From Denitratisoma sp. DHT3 (GTDB lineage Bacteria > Pseudomonadota > Gammaproteobacteria > Burkholderiales > Rhodocyclaceae): a stretch of 64,000 bases of DNA. A program made the position numbers and the translations under genes. Of the stretch, positions 29,674-37,449 are shown one piece after another. The stretch lies in assembly GCF_007833355.1 (NCBI RefSeq), contig NZ_CP020914.1:3582047-3646046 (forward strand). Reading direction: 5' to 3'. Each line of letters starts with the position of its first letter. The first letter of the stretch is position 1. The notes under the pieces were generated by a model. That model was given only the letters and a program-made list of their open reading frames with translations. It was not told the DNA's origin and searched no databases.

Positions 29674-29787
29674 TATTCCATACGTCATGGTGATCGGCGC
29701 TTTGGACCTTTGGACGCCGGTGACATCGTCCATCCGGGTAGTCAGGCGATCGGCTGCCGGAAGCTTTTGGCGGCCGCAGAGGAAGAA

Positions 29788-31515
29788 ATGTCATTGGAAG
29801 AAATCGATACCGGATCCCATGCCGGTGCGGAAGGTGGCTTGGCGGATGCGCTCTTCGATCATGCCCACGAAGGGATGATGATTCTCTGTGACGAAGGCCG
29901 TGTGCTACGGGTCAACCCCGCATTCTCGGATATGACGGGATACGCCGAAGCGGATGTCGTCGGACGCCGCCTCGACATGTTCGCCGTGGAGCAGCACGAT
30001 GTACGGTTCCACGCCGCCATATGGAGTGTATTGCGGGAAGAAGGCGTCTGGCGCGGGGGGATATTGGGGCGGCGCAAAAGCGGCGAGGCGTTCCCGCTGC
30101 TGCTCACGCTTTGCGCGGTCGATACCGGCCGCAGCAGCTGCTATGTCGGAACGTTCATGGATCTCTCCGTCCTCAGGACGCGGCAGAGGGAACTCGACCA
30201 CATGACCCACTACGACGCCCTGACGTGCCTGCCCAATCGGGCGCTGTTCGTCGACCGCCTGCAGGTGGCGATGGCGCAGACGCGGCGGTCTGGCCGGGTG
30301 CTCGTGATCTGCTATCTCGATCTGGACTGTTTCAAGCACATCAATGACGCTTATGGGCACGCAGCCGGTGACCGGATGCTGATCGAGGCCTCGGTCAGGC
30401 TGCAGGGGGCGGTGCGGGCCGGCGACACGGTGGCGCGGCTGGGCGGAGACGAATTCGCCTTGTTGATGGGGGATCTGCCCAACGTCGAGGAGTGCCACCC
30501 CACCCTGACCCGGATGCTGGCGTCCTTGTCCGAGCCGATGACGATCGATGGCTGCGCCGTCCAGATTTCGGCCAGCATCGGCGCGACTGTGTTCCCTTCC
30601 GACGACTGCGATCCGGACACGCTGCTGCGTCATGCCGACCAGGCAATGCTCATCGCGAAGCAAAAGGGGCGCGATGGCTACCATCTGTTCGACGCGGACT
30701 ACGACCTGCGAGTGCGGAAGCGTCATGCGGACCTCGAGCGCATCCGCCTTGCCTTGCTGCGGAAGGAGCTGTGCCTGTATTTCCAGCCCAAGGTGAATTT
30801 GCGCACGGGTCGGGTGGTGGGTGCGGAAGCCCTGCTGCGCTGGATGCATCCGGAGCACGGCCTGGTGCTTCCCGGCGAATTCCTGCCGCTGGTCGAGAAT
30901 ACCGGCCTGATGGCGCCGATCGGCGAATGGGTGCTGGATGCGGCGGTCGAGTATTGGCGGCGCTGGCGCGCCGCCGGACTGGAGATCGGTGTCAGCGTGA
31001 ATATCGCCGCGTCCCATCTGCTGCATGGGGATTTTCTCGCCAACCTGACGGCCCGGCTCGGGCAAGGCGGCATGGAGCCGCAGCATCTGGAACTGGAGAT
31101 ACTGGAAACCACCGCCCTGGAGGACCTGGACAAAACCTTCGAAGTACTGGCGGCGTGCCGCCGGCTGGGCGTGTCAATTTCGCTGGACGATTTCGGCATC
31201 GGCTATTCGTCCCTCGCTTATCTGAAGCGGCTACCCGTGAATGCCCTGAAGATCGACCGATCCTTCGTGCGCGACATGCTGCAGGATGCCGACGACCTGG
31301 CGATCATCGAGGGCGTGATCGGCCTGGCGCAGGCGTTCGGCAAGGAGGTGGTGGCCGAGGGGGTCGAGACGATCACTCACGGGAAGCGGTTGCTGCGGAT
31401 GGGCTGCGGCTATGCGCAGGGTTTCGGCATCGCGCGCCCCATGCCCGGATACGCCTTGGTCGATTGGGCGATCGGGTATCACGATGCGCCACTGGTCTTT
31501 GACGGCCTGGAATGA
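29788..31515 (+). CDS. PAS-GGDEF-EAL c-di-GMP enzyme, soluble
   Basis: 575 residues from ATG 29788 with AGAGGAAG just upstream; an in-frame TTG at 29710 is less likely. No membrane helix. PAS domain about 20-135 (GMMILCDEGRVLRVNPAFSD), GGDEF about 150-310 (VARLGGDEFALLMGD, intact), EAL about 325-560 (VVGAEALLRWMHPEHG, DDFGIGYSSLAYLKR, KIDRSFVRDM, VVAEGVET). Both active sites look complete. It is divergent from the XRE gene and convergent with the PilZ gene. Confidence 0.94.
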   Translation: MSLEEIDTGSHAGAEGGLADALFDHAHEGMMILCDEGRVLRVNPAFSDMTGYAEADVVGRRLDMFAVEQHDVRFHAAIWSVLREEGVWRGGILGRRKSGEAFPLLLTLCAVDTGRSSCYVGTFMDLSVLRTRQRELDHMTHYDALTCLPNRALFVDRLQVAMAQTRRSGRVLVICYLDLDCFKHINDAYGHAAGDRMLIEASVRLQGAVRAGDTVARLGGDEFALLMGDLPNVEECHPTLTRMLASLSEPMTIDGCAVQISASIGATVFPSDDCDPDTLLRHADQAMLIAKQKGRDGYHLFDADYDLRVRKRHADLERIRLALLRKELCLYFQPKVNLRTGRVVGAEALLRWMHPEHGLVLPGEFLPLVENTGLMAPIGEWVLDAAVEYWRRWRAAGLEIGVSVNIAASHLLHGDFLANLTARLGQGGMEPQHLELEILETTALEDLDKTFEVLAACRRLGVSISLDDFGIGYSSLAYLKRLPVNALKIDRSFVRDMLQDADDLAIIEGVIGLAQAFGKEVVAEGVETITHGKRLLRMGCGYAQGFGIARPMPGYALVDWAIGYHDAPLVFDGLE

Positions 31516-31560
31516 CCGGACCCGTCCAGGGTGCTTGTGCGCCCTGGGCCTGCCGGCAGG

Positions 31561-32292
31561 CTAGCCTCCCATTCGGAGCCGCTCTTCCCGCTGTATCTGG
31601 GTGACGTAGCGCTGCAGCTGGTTGTCCTGGGCCGGGCTCAGTTTCCTGAATTCGCAGCCCAGCCGCGCCATCTGTTTTTGTCCCCGGGTGATTTCGCCCC
31701 TGTAGCGGACGACGAGGTCGACCAGCAGTTCGTCATGGCCCTTCAGGTCGATGCGGACGCCGGCGAAGGTCTGGCCGATTTCGCAGGGCTTGGGCAGGCT
31801 GGCGGCTTCCAGCGCGATGCCGCCCAGACCGATATCCACCACCTCCAGGATGATTTCCGTGCCGTCGCCTTGCTTGATGGTGCATGGGGGGCGCTGGGTC
31901 ATGGGCAGTGTGAGGCGGAAGAACTCCCGCCGCTGCAGACGTACATATTTTTCCGGCAGCTTGACGGCGAAGGCCCGCCGCTTCTGATGGGTGACCTCCT
32001 TGGGCTGGCCCGTCACGAACTGGTTGCGGATGCCATGGGGGCGCGCGATGAAGATGTTGCGTTCGCTCTTCAGGAAACGCTGATTGACTTCCTCGCTGCT
32101 GCCCCAGTCGAAGACAAGGATGTCCTTGCTTTCGTCGAGGTCCAGCGCGATTGTGAGGATGCTGTCGTTGCCGCCGTTGAACATGATGCTGATCGGTGTG
32201 CCGTCATTGATCAACTGGCGCAGATAAAAAACGATTTCCCGGCGGAAGGTGATCGTGAACTCGTCGAGGTTGTCGTTGCTCGGTGCACTCAT
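31561..32292 (-). CDS. YcgR-type flagellar brake protein with PilZ domain
   Basis: 243 residues from ATG 32292. The N-terminal YcgR domain (about 10-115) is followed by PilZ (about 120-235), with the c-di-GMP motif RLQRREFFRLTLP (RxxxR) and VVDIGLGGIAL in place of the second (D/N)xSxxG motif, Ser replaced by Gly. YcgR binds c-di-GMP and slows the flagellar motor in other bacteria. Placed among three c-di-GMP enzymes, it is the likely local receptor. A five-base gap separates it from miaA on the same strand. Confidence 0.9.
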   Translation of the reverse strand: MSAPSNDNLDEFTITFRREIVFYLRQLINDGTPISIMFNGGNDSILTIALDLDESKDILVFDWGSSEEVNQRFLKSERNIFIARPHGIRNQFVTGQPKEVTHQKRRAFAVKLPEKYVRLQRREFFRLTLPMTQRPPCTIKQGDGTEIILEVVDIGLGGIALEAASLPKPCEIGQTFAGVRIDLKGHDELLVDLVVRYRGEITRGQKQMARLGCEFRKLSPAQDNQLQRYVTQIQREERLRMGG

Positions 32293-32297
32293 GGCAA

Positions 32298-33347
32298 TCA
32301 AGTCGGCATTGCGGCCAAAAATCTGTCCACCGTCAGGCGGGCTGTCTCCGGGGTGATTGCGTCCATGGCGTCGAGAACGGTCACCTCTTGCATATTATTG
32401 AGCCAGGTCAACTGCCTTTTGGCGAACTGGCGTGTAGCGAATATACCCCGATCCCGCAATTCCGGGGGCGGAATGCGACCCTCGATCATATCCCAGACCT
32501 GCCGGTAGCCGACGCAGCGCATCGATGGCAATGCGGCCGCCAGCCGGTATTTCCGGCGCAGCGCATGCACTTCCTCGACCAACCCGGCCGCCAGCATCTG
32601 GTCGAAACGCAGGGCGATGCGGCGATGCAGTTCGGCGCGATCGGCCGGCGCCAGCGCCAGCGCCAGCGTGCGGTAAGGCAGGCGTGGCGCCCGCTGGCGG
32701 GCGAAGAAGGCCCCCAGCGGGCGGCCCGTCAGACGCACCACTTCCAGGGCGCGCTGGATTCGCTGGGCATCCGCGGGTTTGAGCCGGGCGGCGGTTTCCG
32801 GGTCCAGCGCCGCCAATTCCCGGTGCAGCGCCGGCCAGCCCTTTTCCGCGGCCTCGGCGTCGATGGCGGCGCGCAGCGCCGGGTCGGCCTCCGGCAGGTC
32901 CGCCAGCCCTTCGCGCAGGGCCTTGAAGTAGAGCATGGTGCCACCCACCAGCAGGGGCACCCGGCCGCGAGCCGTGATTTCGGCCATCACCCGCAGCGCA
33001 TCCTCGCGGAAGCGGGCGGCGGAATAGCGTTCCTCGGGCGTGATCAGGTCGATCAGGTGGTGGGGATAGCGAGCCAGCGTGGCGGCGTCGGGCTTGGCGG
33101 TGCCGATGTCCATGTCGATGAACACCTGGGCCGAATCGACGCTGACCAGTTCCACCGGGAAACGGTCGCACAGGTCCATCGCCAGCGCGGTCTTGCCGCT
33201 GGCGGTGGGGCCCATGAGGAAGATGGCCGGCCATTGCCGGCCATCTTCCTCATGGGGGGCTGGATGCGCTTCCTTCCGGTTGTCCGCGCTGGGCGAGGGA
33301 GGTGACGGCGTCAGTGCGCCCGCCGGGTACATGGGCATGTTGTTCAT
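32298..33347 (-). CDS. miaA: tRNA dimethylallyltransferase, with unusual N-terminal extension
   Basis: About 349 residues from ATG 33347. The conserved protein begins near residue 41 with [20 protein letters not shown] (P-loop), then [18 protein letters not shown] and [20 protein letters not shown], through to [12 protein letters not shown] at the end. It transfers dimethylallyl to A37 of tRNAs. The first 40 residues are Pro/Ser-rich and unlike the family, and a perfect 21-bp inverted repeat overlaps the junction. The true start is uncertain (33347, 33338 or 33332). It lies seven bases after the mutL stop. Confidence 0.93.
   Translation of the reverse strand: MNNMPMYPAGALTPSPPSPSADNRKEAHPAPHEEDGRQWPAIFLMGPTASGKTALAMDLCDRFPVELVSVDSAQVFIDMDIGTAKPDAATLARYPHHLIDLITPEERYSAARFREDALRVMAEITARGRVPLLVGGTMLYFKALREGLADLPEADPALRAAIDAEAAEKGWPALHRELAALDPETAARLKPADAQRIQRALEVVRLTGRPLGAFFARQRAPRLPYRTLALALAPADRAELHRRIALRFDQMLAAGLVEEVHALRRKYRLAAALPSMRCVGYRQVWDMIEGRIPPPELRDRGIFATRQFAKRQLTWLNNMQEVTVLDAMDAITPETARLTVDRFLAAMPT
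33211..33256. repeat. Perfect 21-bp inverted repeat inside miaA
   Basis: The arm CCCATGAGGAAGATGGCCGG plus C (33211-33231) is mirrored by 33236-33256 across a 4-base loop. In the miaA reading frame one arm encodes PAIFLMG next to the P-loop and the other encodes PHEEDGR just before it. The mRNA would form a very stable hairpin within the first 50 codons. Confidence 0.9.
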
Positions 33348-33354
33348 GGGGGTA

Positions 33355-35136
33355 TTACTGACCACGGAGAAACAGCTTGTCCAGATCGGCGATGGACAGT
33401 TGCACCCAGGTGGGGCGGCCGTGGTTGCACTGGTCGGCCCGTTCAGTGGCTTCCATGTCGCGCAGCAGGGCGTTCATCTCGGCCAGGGAGAGCGCGCGGC
33501 GGGCGCGCACCGCGCCGTGGCAGGCCATGGTCGCCAGCAGTTCGTTGCGCCGGGCCTCGATCACCCGGCTGGCGGGAAACTCGGCCAGGTCGGCGAGCAG
33601 GGAGCGCACCAGGGCCGGCAGGTCGCCCGCCGCCAGCAGCGCCGGCACGGCGCGCACCGCCAGTTCGCGGGGCCCCGCCGGACTCAGCTCGAAACCCAGT
33701 CGGGCCAGGGTGTCGCCATGCTCTTCGGCGCAGGCCAGTTCCTTTTCGCCGGCCGCCATCACCAGCGGCACCAGCAGGGGCTGGACCGGCGGCGAGCCGG
33801 CGTCGAGCTGGTTCTTCAGCCCCTCGTAGAGGATGCGCTCATGGGCGGCGTGCATATCGACCAGCACCAGGCCGGCCGCGTTCTGGGCCAGCACGTAGAT
33901 GCCGTGCAACTGGGCGATGGCATAACCCAGCGGCGGACCATCGTCCCGGCCGGCCGCCTGGGGCGCGGAGGCCATCCCTGGCGCTGGCACCGGGATTGAG
34001 GCCGCGTCGAAGGCGCCGCGGGCGAAGGCCAGATAGTCCTGGGCGGTGTTTTCCCGCACGCCCAGCGGCGCCTGCCAGGGCATGGGGCGGGGATAGGCGT
34101 CCGCGCCTGCCGGCGGGCTGGTCGCCGGCGCCGGCGTGGCCGCCGTGGGCAGGGTCGCCAGCGGCGCCGCCAGCGTCCGCTGCAGCGCGTGGAAGACGAA
34201 CTGGTGCACGCCACGGGCGTCGCGGAAGCGGACCTCGGTCTTGGCCGGGTGCACATTCACATCCACTCCCGCCGGGTCCAGGGTCAGGAACAGCACGTAG
34301 GCCGGGTGGCGGGCGCCGTGCAGCACGTCGACGTAGGCTTCGCGGACGGCGTGGGCGAGCAGCTTGTCGCGCACGAAGCGGCCGTTCACGTAGAAATACT
34401 GTTCGTCCCGGCCGGCGCGGGAATAGGCGGGCAGGGCGGCGAAGCCGGTCAGCCGCAGCGGGCCGGCGCCGACCTCCACCGCGCGGGCGTGTTCGAGGAA
34501 GTCGTCGCCCAGGATTTCCTGCGCCCGCCGCTTCAGGTCGCCGGCCGCCAGGCGGCGACGCTGGTTGCCGTTGTGGGCGAGGCCGAAGGCGACGGCCGGA
34601 TTGGCCAGGGCCATGCGCCGCAGGGCTTCGTCGCAATGGGCGTATTCCGTGGCGTCCGTGCGCAGGAACTTGCGCCGGGCCGGGGTGTTGAAATACAGGT
34701 CGGCGACTTCGATGGTGGTGCCGGCGGCCATCGCGGCCGGCTCCAGGGTCAGGGTGTCGCCGCGGATGCGGCTGCCGCGCTGGGCGCCGGCGGTGCGGGA
34801 ACCGATGCTGACCCTGGCCACCGAGGCGATGGACGCCAGGGCCTCGCCGCGGAAGCCGTAGCTGGCCACCCGCTCCAGGTCCGACAGGCTGCCGATCTTG
34901 CTGGTGGCGTGGCGGGCCAGGGCCAGGGACAGGTCCTCGGGTTCGATGCCGCAGCCGTCGTCGGTGACGCGCACCAGCCGCACTCCGCCTTCCTCCAGTT
35001 GCACGTCGATCTTCGTGGCGCCGGCGTCGAGACTGTTTTCCAGCAGCTCCTTGAGTACCGAGGCCGGACGTTCCACGACCTCGCCGGCGGCGATCTGGCT
35101 GATCAGAAGGTCGGGAAGCGGGTGGATGCGCGCCAT
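33355..35136 (-). CDS. mutL: DNA mismatch repair protein MutL
   Basis: 593 residues from ATG 35136 ([20 protein letters not shown]). GHKL ATPase motifs: [28 protein letters not shown] and [19 protein letters not shown] Pro/Ala-rich linker (about 325-400) precedes the C-terminal dimerisation domain, which keeps [12 protein letters not shown], matching the metal site of endonuclease-type MutL. It couples mismatch recognition to strand removal. It is followed by miaA on the same strand. Confidence 0.95.
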   Translation of the reverse strand: MARIHPLPDLLISQIAAGEVVERPASVLKELLENSLDAGATKIDVQLEEGGVRLVRVTDDGCGIEPEDLSLALARHATSKIGSLSDLERVASYGFRGEALASIASVARVSIGSRTAGAQRGSRIRGDTLTLEPAAMAAGTTIEVADLYFNTPARRKFLRTDATEYAHCDEALRRMALANPAVAFGLAHNGNQRRRLAAGDLKRRAQEILGDDFLEHARAVEVGAGPLRLTGFAALPAYSRAGRDEQYFYVNGRFVRDKLLAHAVREAYVDVLHGARHPAYVLFLTLDPAGVDVNVHPAKTEVRFRDARGVHQFVFHALQRTLAAPLATLPTAATPAPATSPPAGADAYPRPMPWQAPLGVRENTAQDYLAFARGAFDAASIPVPAPGMASAPQAAGRDDGPPLGYAIAQLHGIYVLAQNAAGLVLVDMHAAHERILYEGLKNQLDAGSPPVQPLLVPLVMAAGEKELACAEEHGDTLARLGFELSPAGPRELAVRAVPALLAAGDLPALVRSLLADLAEFPASRVIEARRNELLATMACHGAVRARRALSLAEMNALLRDMEATERADQCNHGRPTWVQLSIADLDKLFLRGQ

Positions 35137-35228
35137 GGGAGCGGGATTATAGCGGCCGGAATAGTGGCGCCGCATGGCCTGGGTTCACCGTAAGATGCGC
35201 CAAAACATCCAGTGTGGAGGAAATCCCC

Positions 35229-35798
35229 ATGAGTATCGGTCTGATCCTGCTTGGCGCCGTGATCGTCATCCTGATCTACGGCATCGGCCTCTACAACAAT
35301 CTGGTGCAGGTCAAGCACGAAGTCGCCAAGGCCTGGGCCAATATCGACGTGCTGCTCAAGCAGCGCCATGACGAGCTGCCCAAGCTGGTGGAGGTCTGCA
35401 AGCAATACAAGGCTTTCGAGCAGAGCACCCTGCAACGGGTGATCGAGGCCCGTTCCCGCGTCCAGTCCGCCCGGGAACAGCAGGACATCCCGGCCTTGGG
35501 CCGGGCCGAGGGCGCCCTGCGACTGGGTCTGGGCAACCTTTTCGCGGTGGCCGAAGCCTATCCGGAACTCAAGGCCAACGAGCAGTTCATGCAGTTGCAG
35601 AGCCGCATCACCGCTCTGGAAAACGCGCTCGCCGATCGCCGGGAGCTTTACAACGAGGCGGTGAACATCAACAACGTGCGCATCGAACAGTTTCCGGACG
35701 CCGTCATCGCCCGCCATTTCAACTTCCCGGCCCGGCCGCTGCTGGAATTCTCCACCGCGGAAACGGCCGACGTGGATATCAAGGCCCTCTTCGGTTGA
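35229..35798 (+). CDS. LemA family membrane protein
   Basis: 189 residues from ATG 35229 with GGAGGAAA upstream. One N-terminal membrane helix (about 2-21), then LemA features: YNNLVQVKHEVAKAWANIDV and LLKQRHDELPKLVEVCKQY, NEQFMQLQSRITALENALADRR, and ELYNEAVNINNVRIEQFPD. The fold is a helical bundle with the bulk outside the cytoplasm. The next gene begins 17 bases after, so the two form a unit. LemA proteins are often paired with membrane proteins of unknown job. Confidence 0.92.
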   Translation: MSIGLILLGAVIVILIYGIGLYNNLVQVKHEVAKAWANIDVLLKQRHDELPKLVEVCKQYKAFEQSTLQRVIEARSRVQSAREQQDIPALGRAEGALRLGLGNLFAVAEAYPELKANEQFMQLQSRITALENALADRRELYNEAVNINNVRIEQFPDAVIARHFNFPARPLLEFSTAETADVDIKALFG

Positions 35799-35815
35799 GT
35801 CCGGCCGCCGTGACG

Positions 35816-36727
35816 ATGCGGCAGGCCTTGCGCCGGCATTACGCCGGGCTCGTCACTTCCGGCGCCCAATTGGTGCTGCTGGTCGCCGCCGCCCAGAGCG
35901 AGAGCCGGGAGGTCTGGCTGGTCTGTCTGGGGCTGATGGCGCTGATCAGCCTGTTCGCCTGGATGTCCGCCCTGCGGCGGCTGTGGGCGGTACGGGATAC
36001 GCCGACCTCCCGGGTCGCTTCCGCCGCGCAGGGGTATGTCGAGTTGATCGGCCGCGGCCGTCCCCTGGCGGGTTCCCCGCTCATCGGCAAGCTCTCGGTG
36101 CTGCCCTGCCTTTGGTACCGCTATCAGGTCGAACGCCGCGACAGCGACAACAAGTGGCATACCGAGGACCGGGGCGAGAGCCAGGACGCCTTTGTTCTCG
36201 ACGACGGCAGCGCGGTCTGCGTCATCGATCCCTTTGGCGCGGAAATCCTGACCCGTCACAAGGACACGTGGCGGCGGGGGGACTACCGCTACACCGAATG
36301 GAAGTTGCTGGAGAACGACCCTCTCTACGCCATCGGCCAGTTCCGCACCCTGGGAGGGGGCAGTGCGGAAATCGACCCCGGCGAAGAGCTGAAGGCGGTG
36401 CTGACCGAGTGGAAGCAGGACTCGAAAAAACTCCATGCACGCTTCGATCTGGACGGCAACGGCGTGCTGGACATGAAGGAATGGGCCCTGGCGCGCCAGG
36501 CCGCGAGGCGGGAGGCGCAAAAGCGCGTCGCCGAGGTCCGGGCCATGCCCGACACCCATTGCATGGCGCAACCCCATGACGGCAGGCTGTTCCTGGTCAG
36601 CAATCTACCGCCGGACCAGCTGGCGCGCCGCTACGGCTTCTGGGCGTGGGGCCACCTGTTGATTTTCTTCGTCGCCCTGACTGGAGCGGGAGGGCTGCTA
36701 GGCTGGGGGAGAGGATGGGGACAGTAG
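35816..36727 (+). CDS. GIDE-like membrane protein with an EF-hand motif
   Basis: About 303 residues from ATG 35816; GTG 35810 is possible. Two N-terminal helices (about 14-56) and one C-terminal helix (about 276-296) enclose a GIDE-type region (VASAAQGYVELIGRGRPLAG, PCLWYRYQVERRDSD, FGAEILTRHKDTW). Between them lies a canonical EF-hand loop DLDGNGVLDMKE (residues about 212-223) with acidic or polar ligands at all needed positions. Eukaryotic relatives of GIDE are mitochondrial E3 ligases, but no RING is present here. It forms a pair with lemA. Function unknown; Ca2+ binding is inferred. Confidence 0.72.
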   Translation: MRQALRRHYAGLVTSGAQLVLLVAAAQSESREVWLVCLGLMALISLFAWMSALRRLWAVRDTPTSRVASAAQGYVELIGRGRPLAGSPLIGKLSVLPCLWYRYQVERRDSDNKWHTEDRGESQDAFVLDDGSAVCVIDPFGAEILTRHKDTWRRGDYRYTEWKLLENDPLYAIGQFRTLGGGSAEIDPGEELKAVLTEWKQDSKKLHARFDLDGNGVLDMKEWALARQAARREAQKRVAEVRAMPDTHCMAQPHDGRLFLVSNLPPDQLARRYGFWAWGHLLIFFVALTGAGGLLGWGRGWGQ

Positions 36728-36792
36728 AATCAGGGCGGCTTGCATGCCGCATCGAAGGTGAGGCATCGATGGCGGTGGCTTCGGAAAAAACA

Positions 36793-37212
36793 TCAGCCAA
36801 AAGGCACGTCCCGCCCTTCCAATCGGACGAGGGTGGCGACGAGTTCCTGGACGATGTGCCGGTGCTCCCGATTGAGGGATCTGATGGCCTGGAGCAGGGG
36901 GATTTCGTCCGTCCCATAGACGGCCTGTTTCTGCTGGACGACCGTTACCGTCTGCATGCTTCCTTCACCGTAGAGCAGCCATTCGGAGGATACCTTGAGC
37001 CAACTGGCCAGAGTCAGCAGCTTGTCATGGGTGGGAATGGACTCGCCCAGCAGCCATTTGCGCGCGGCGTGGGTGCTGATCGGTTTGCCGCCATACCGTT
37101 GGTTGAACTCCCGGGTCAGCCATGCAACGCCGGTACGCCCCGGCGGGTCGAGCCGATCCAGCGCCAGTTTCAATCGACGGCTGAATTTCGTACGTTGGAT
37201 GAGTGCTTCCAT
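36793..37212 (-). CDS. Helix-turn-helix regulator, phage-repressor-like
   Basis: 139 residues. The DNA-binding part lies at about 25-85: TGVAWLTREFNQRYGGKPIS, THAARKWLLGESIPTHDKLL and ASWLKVSSEWLLYGEG. The C-terminal half has no known dimerisation or protease domain. It reads toward the end of the GIDE gene and away from the GGDEF-EAL gene at 37450. The upstream gap (37213-37449) is more AT-rich than its surroundings and may hold its operator. Confidence 0.82.
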   Translation of the reverse strand: MEALIQRTKFSRRLKLALDRLDPPGRTGVAWLTREFNQRYGGKPISTHAARKWLLGESIPTHDKLLTLASWLKVSSEWLLYGEGSMQTVTVVQQKQAVYGTDEIPLLQAIRSLNREHRHIVQELVATLVRLEGRDVPFG

Positions 37213-37449
37213 CAGCAGACGCTATCATCCAGAAATCTACTATTAGTTGTGTCTATTGATTACCGAAAGTGGAATCTATAAGCCGTTTGGCATAGTCGGC
37301 CTGGTCTCTAAGCGCCTTGGTGAGCGTGGCGGGGTCGCTTCCCGAATCATGTGAAGATCTGATGCCGGCACGTCTACGCTTGATGCGCATGTGTTTTGCG
37401 CGCCCATATCTCGTCGAATGTCTTTGTTCTACCAGCGTGGAGTTTTGTC

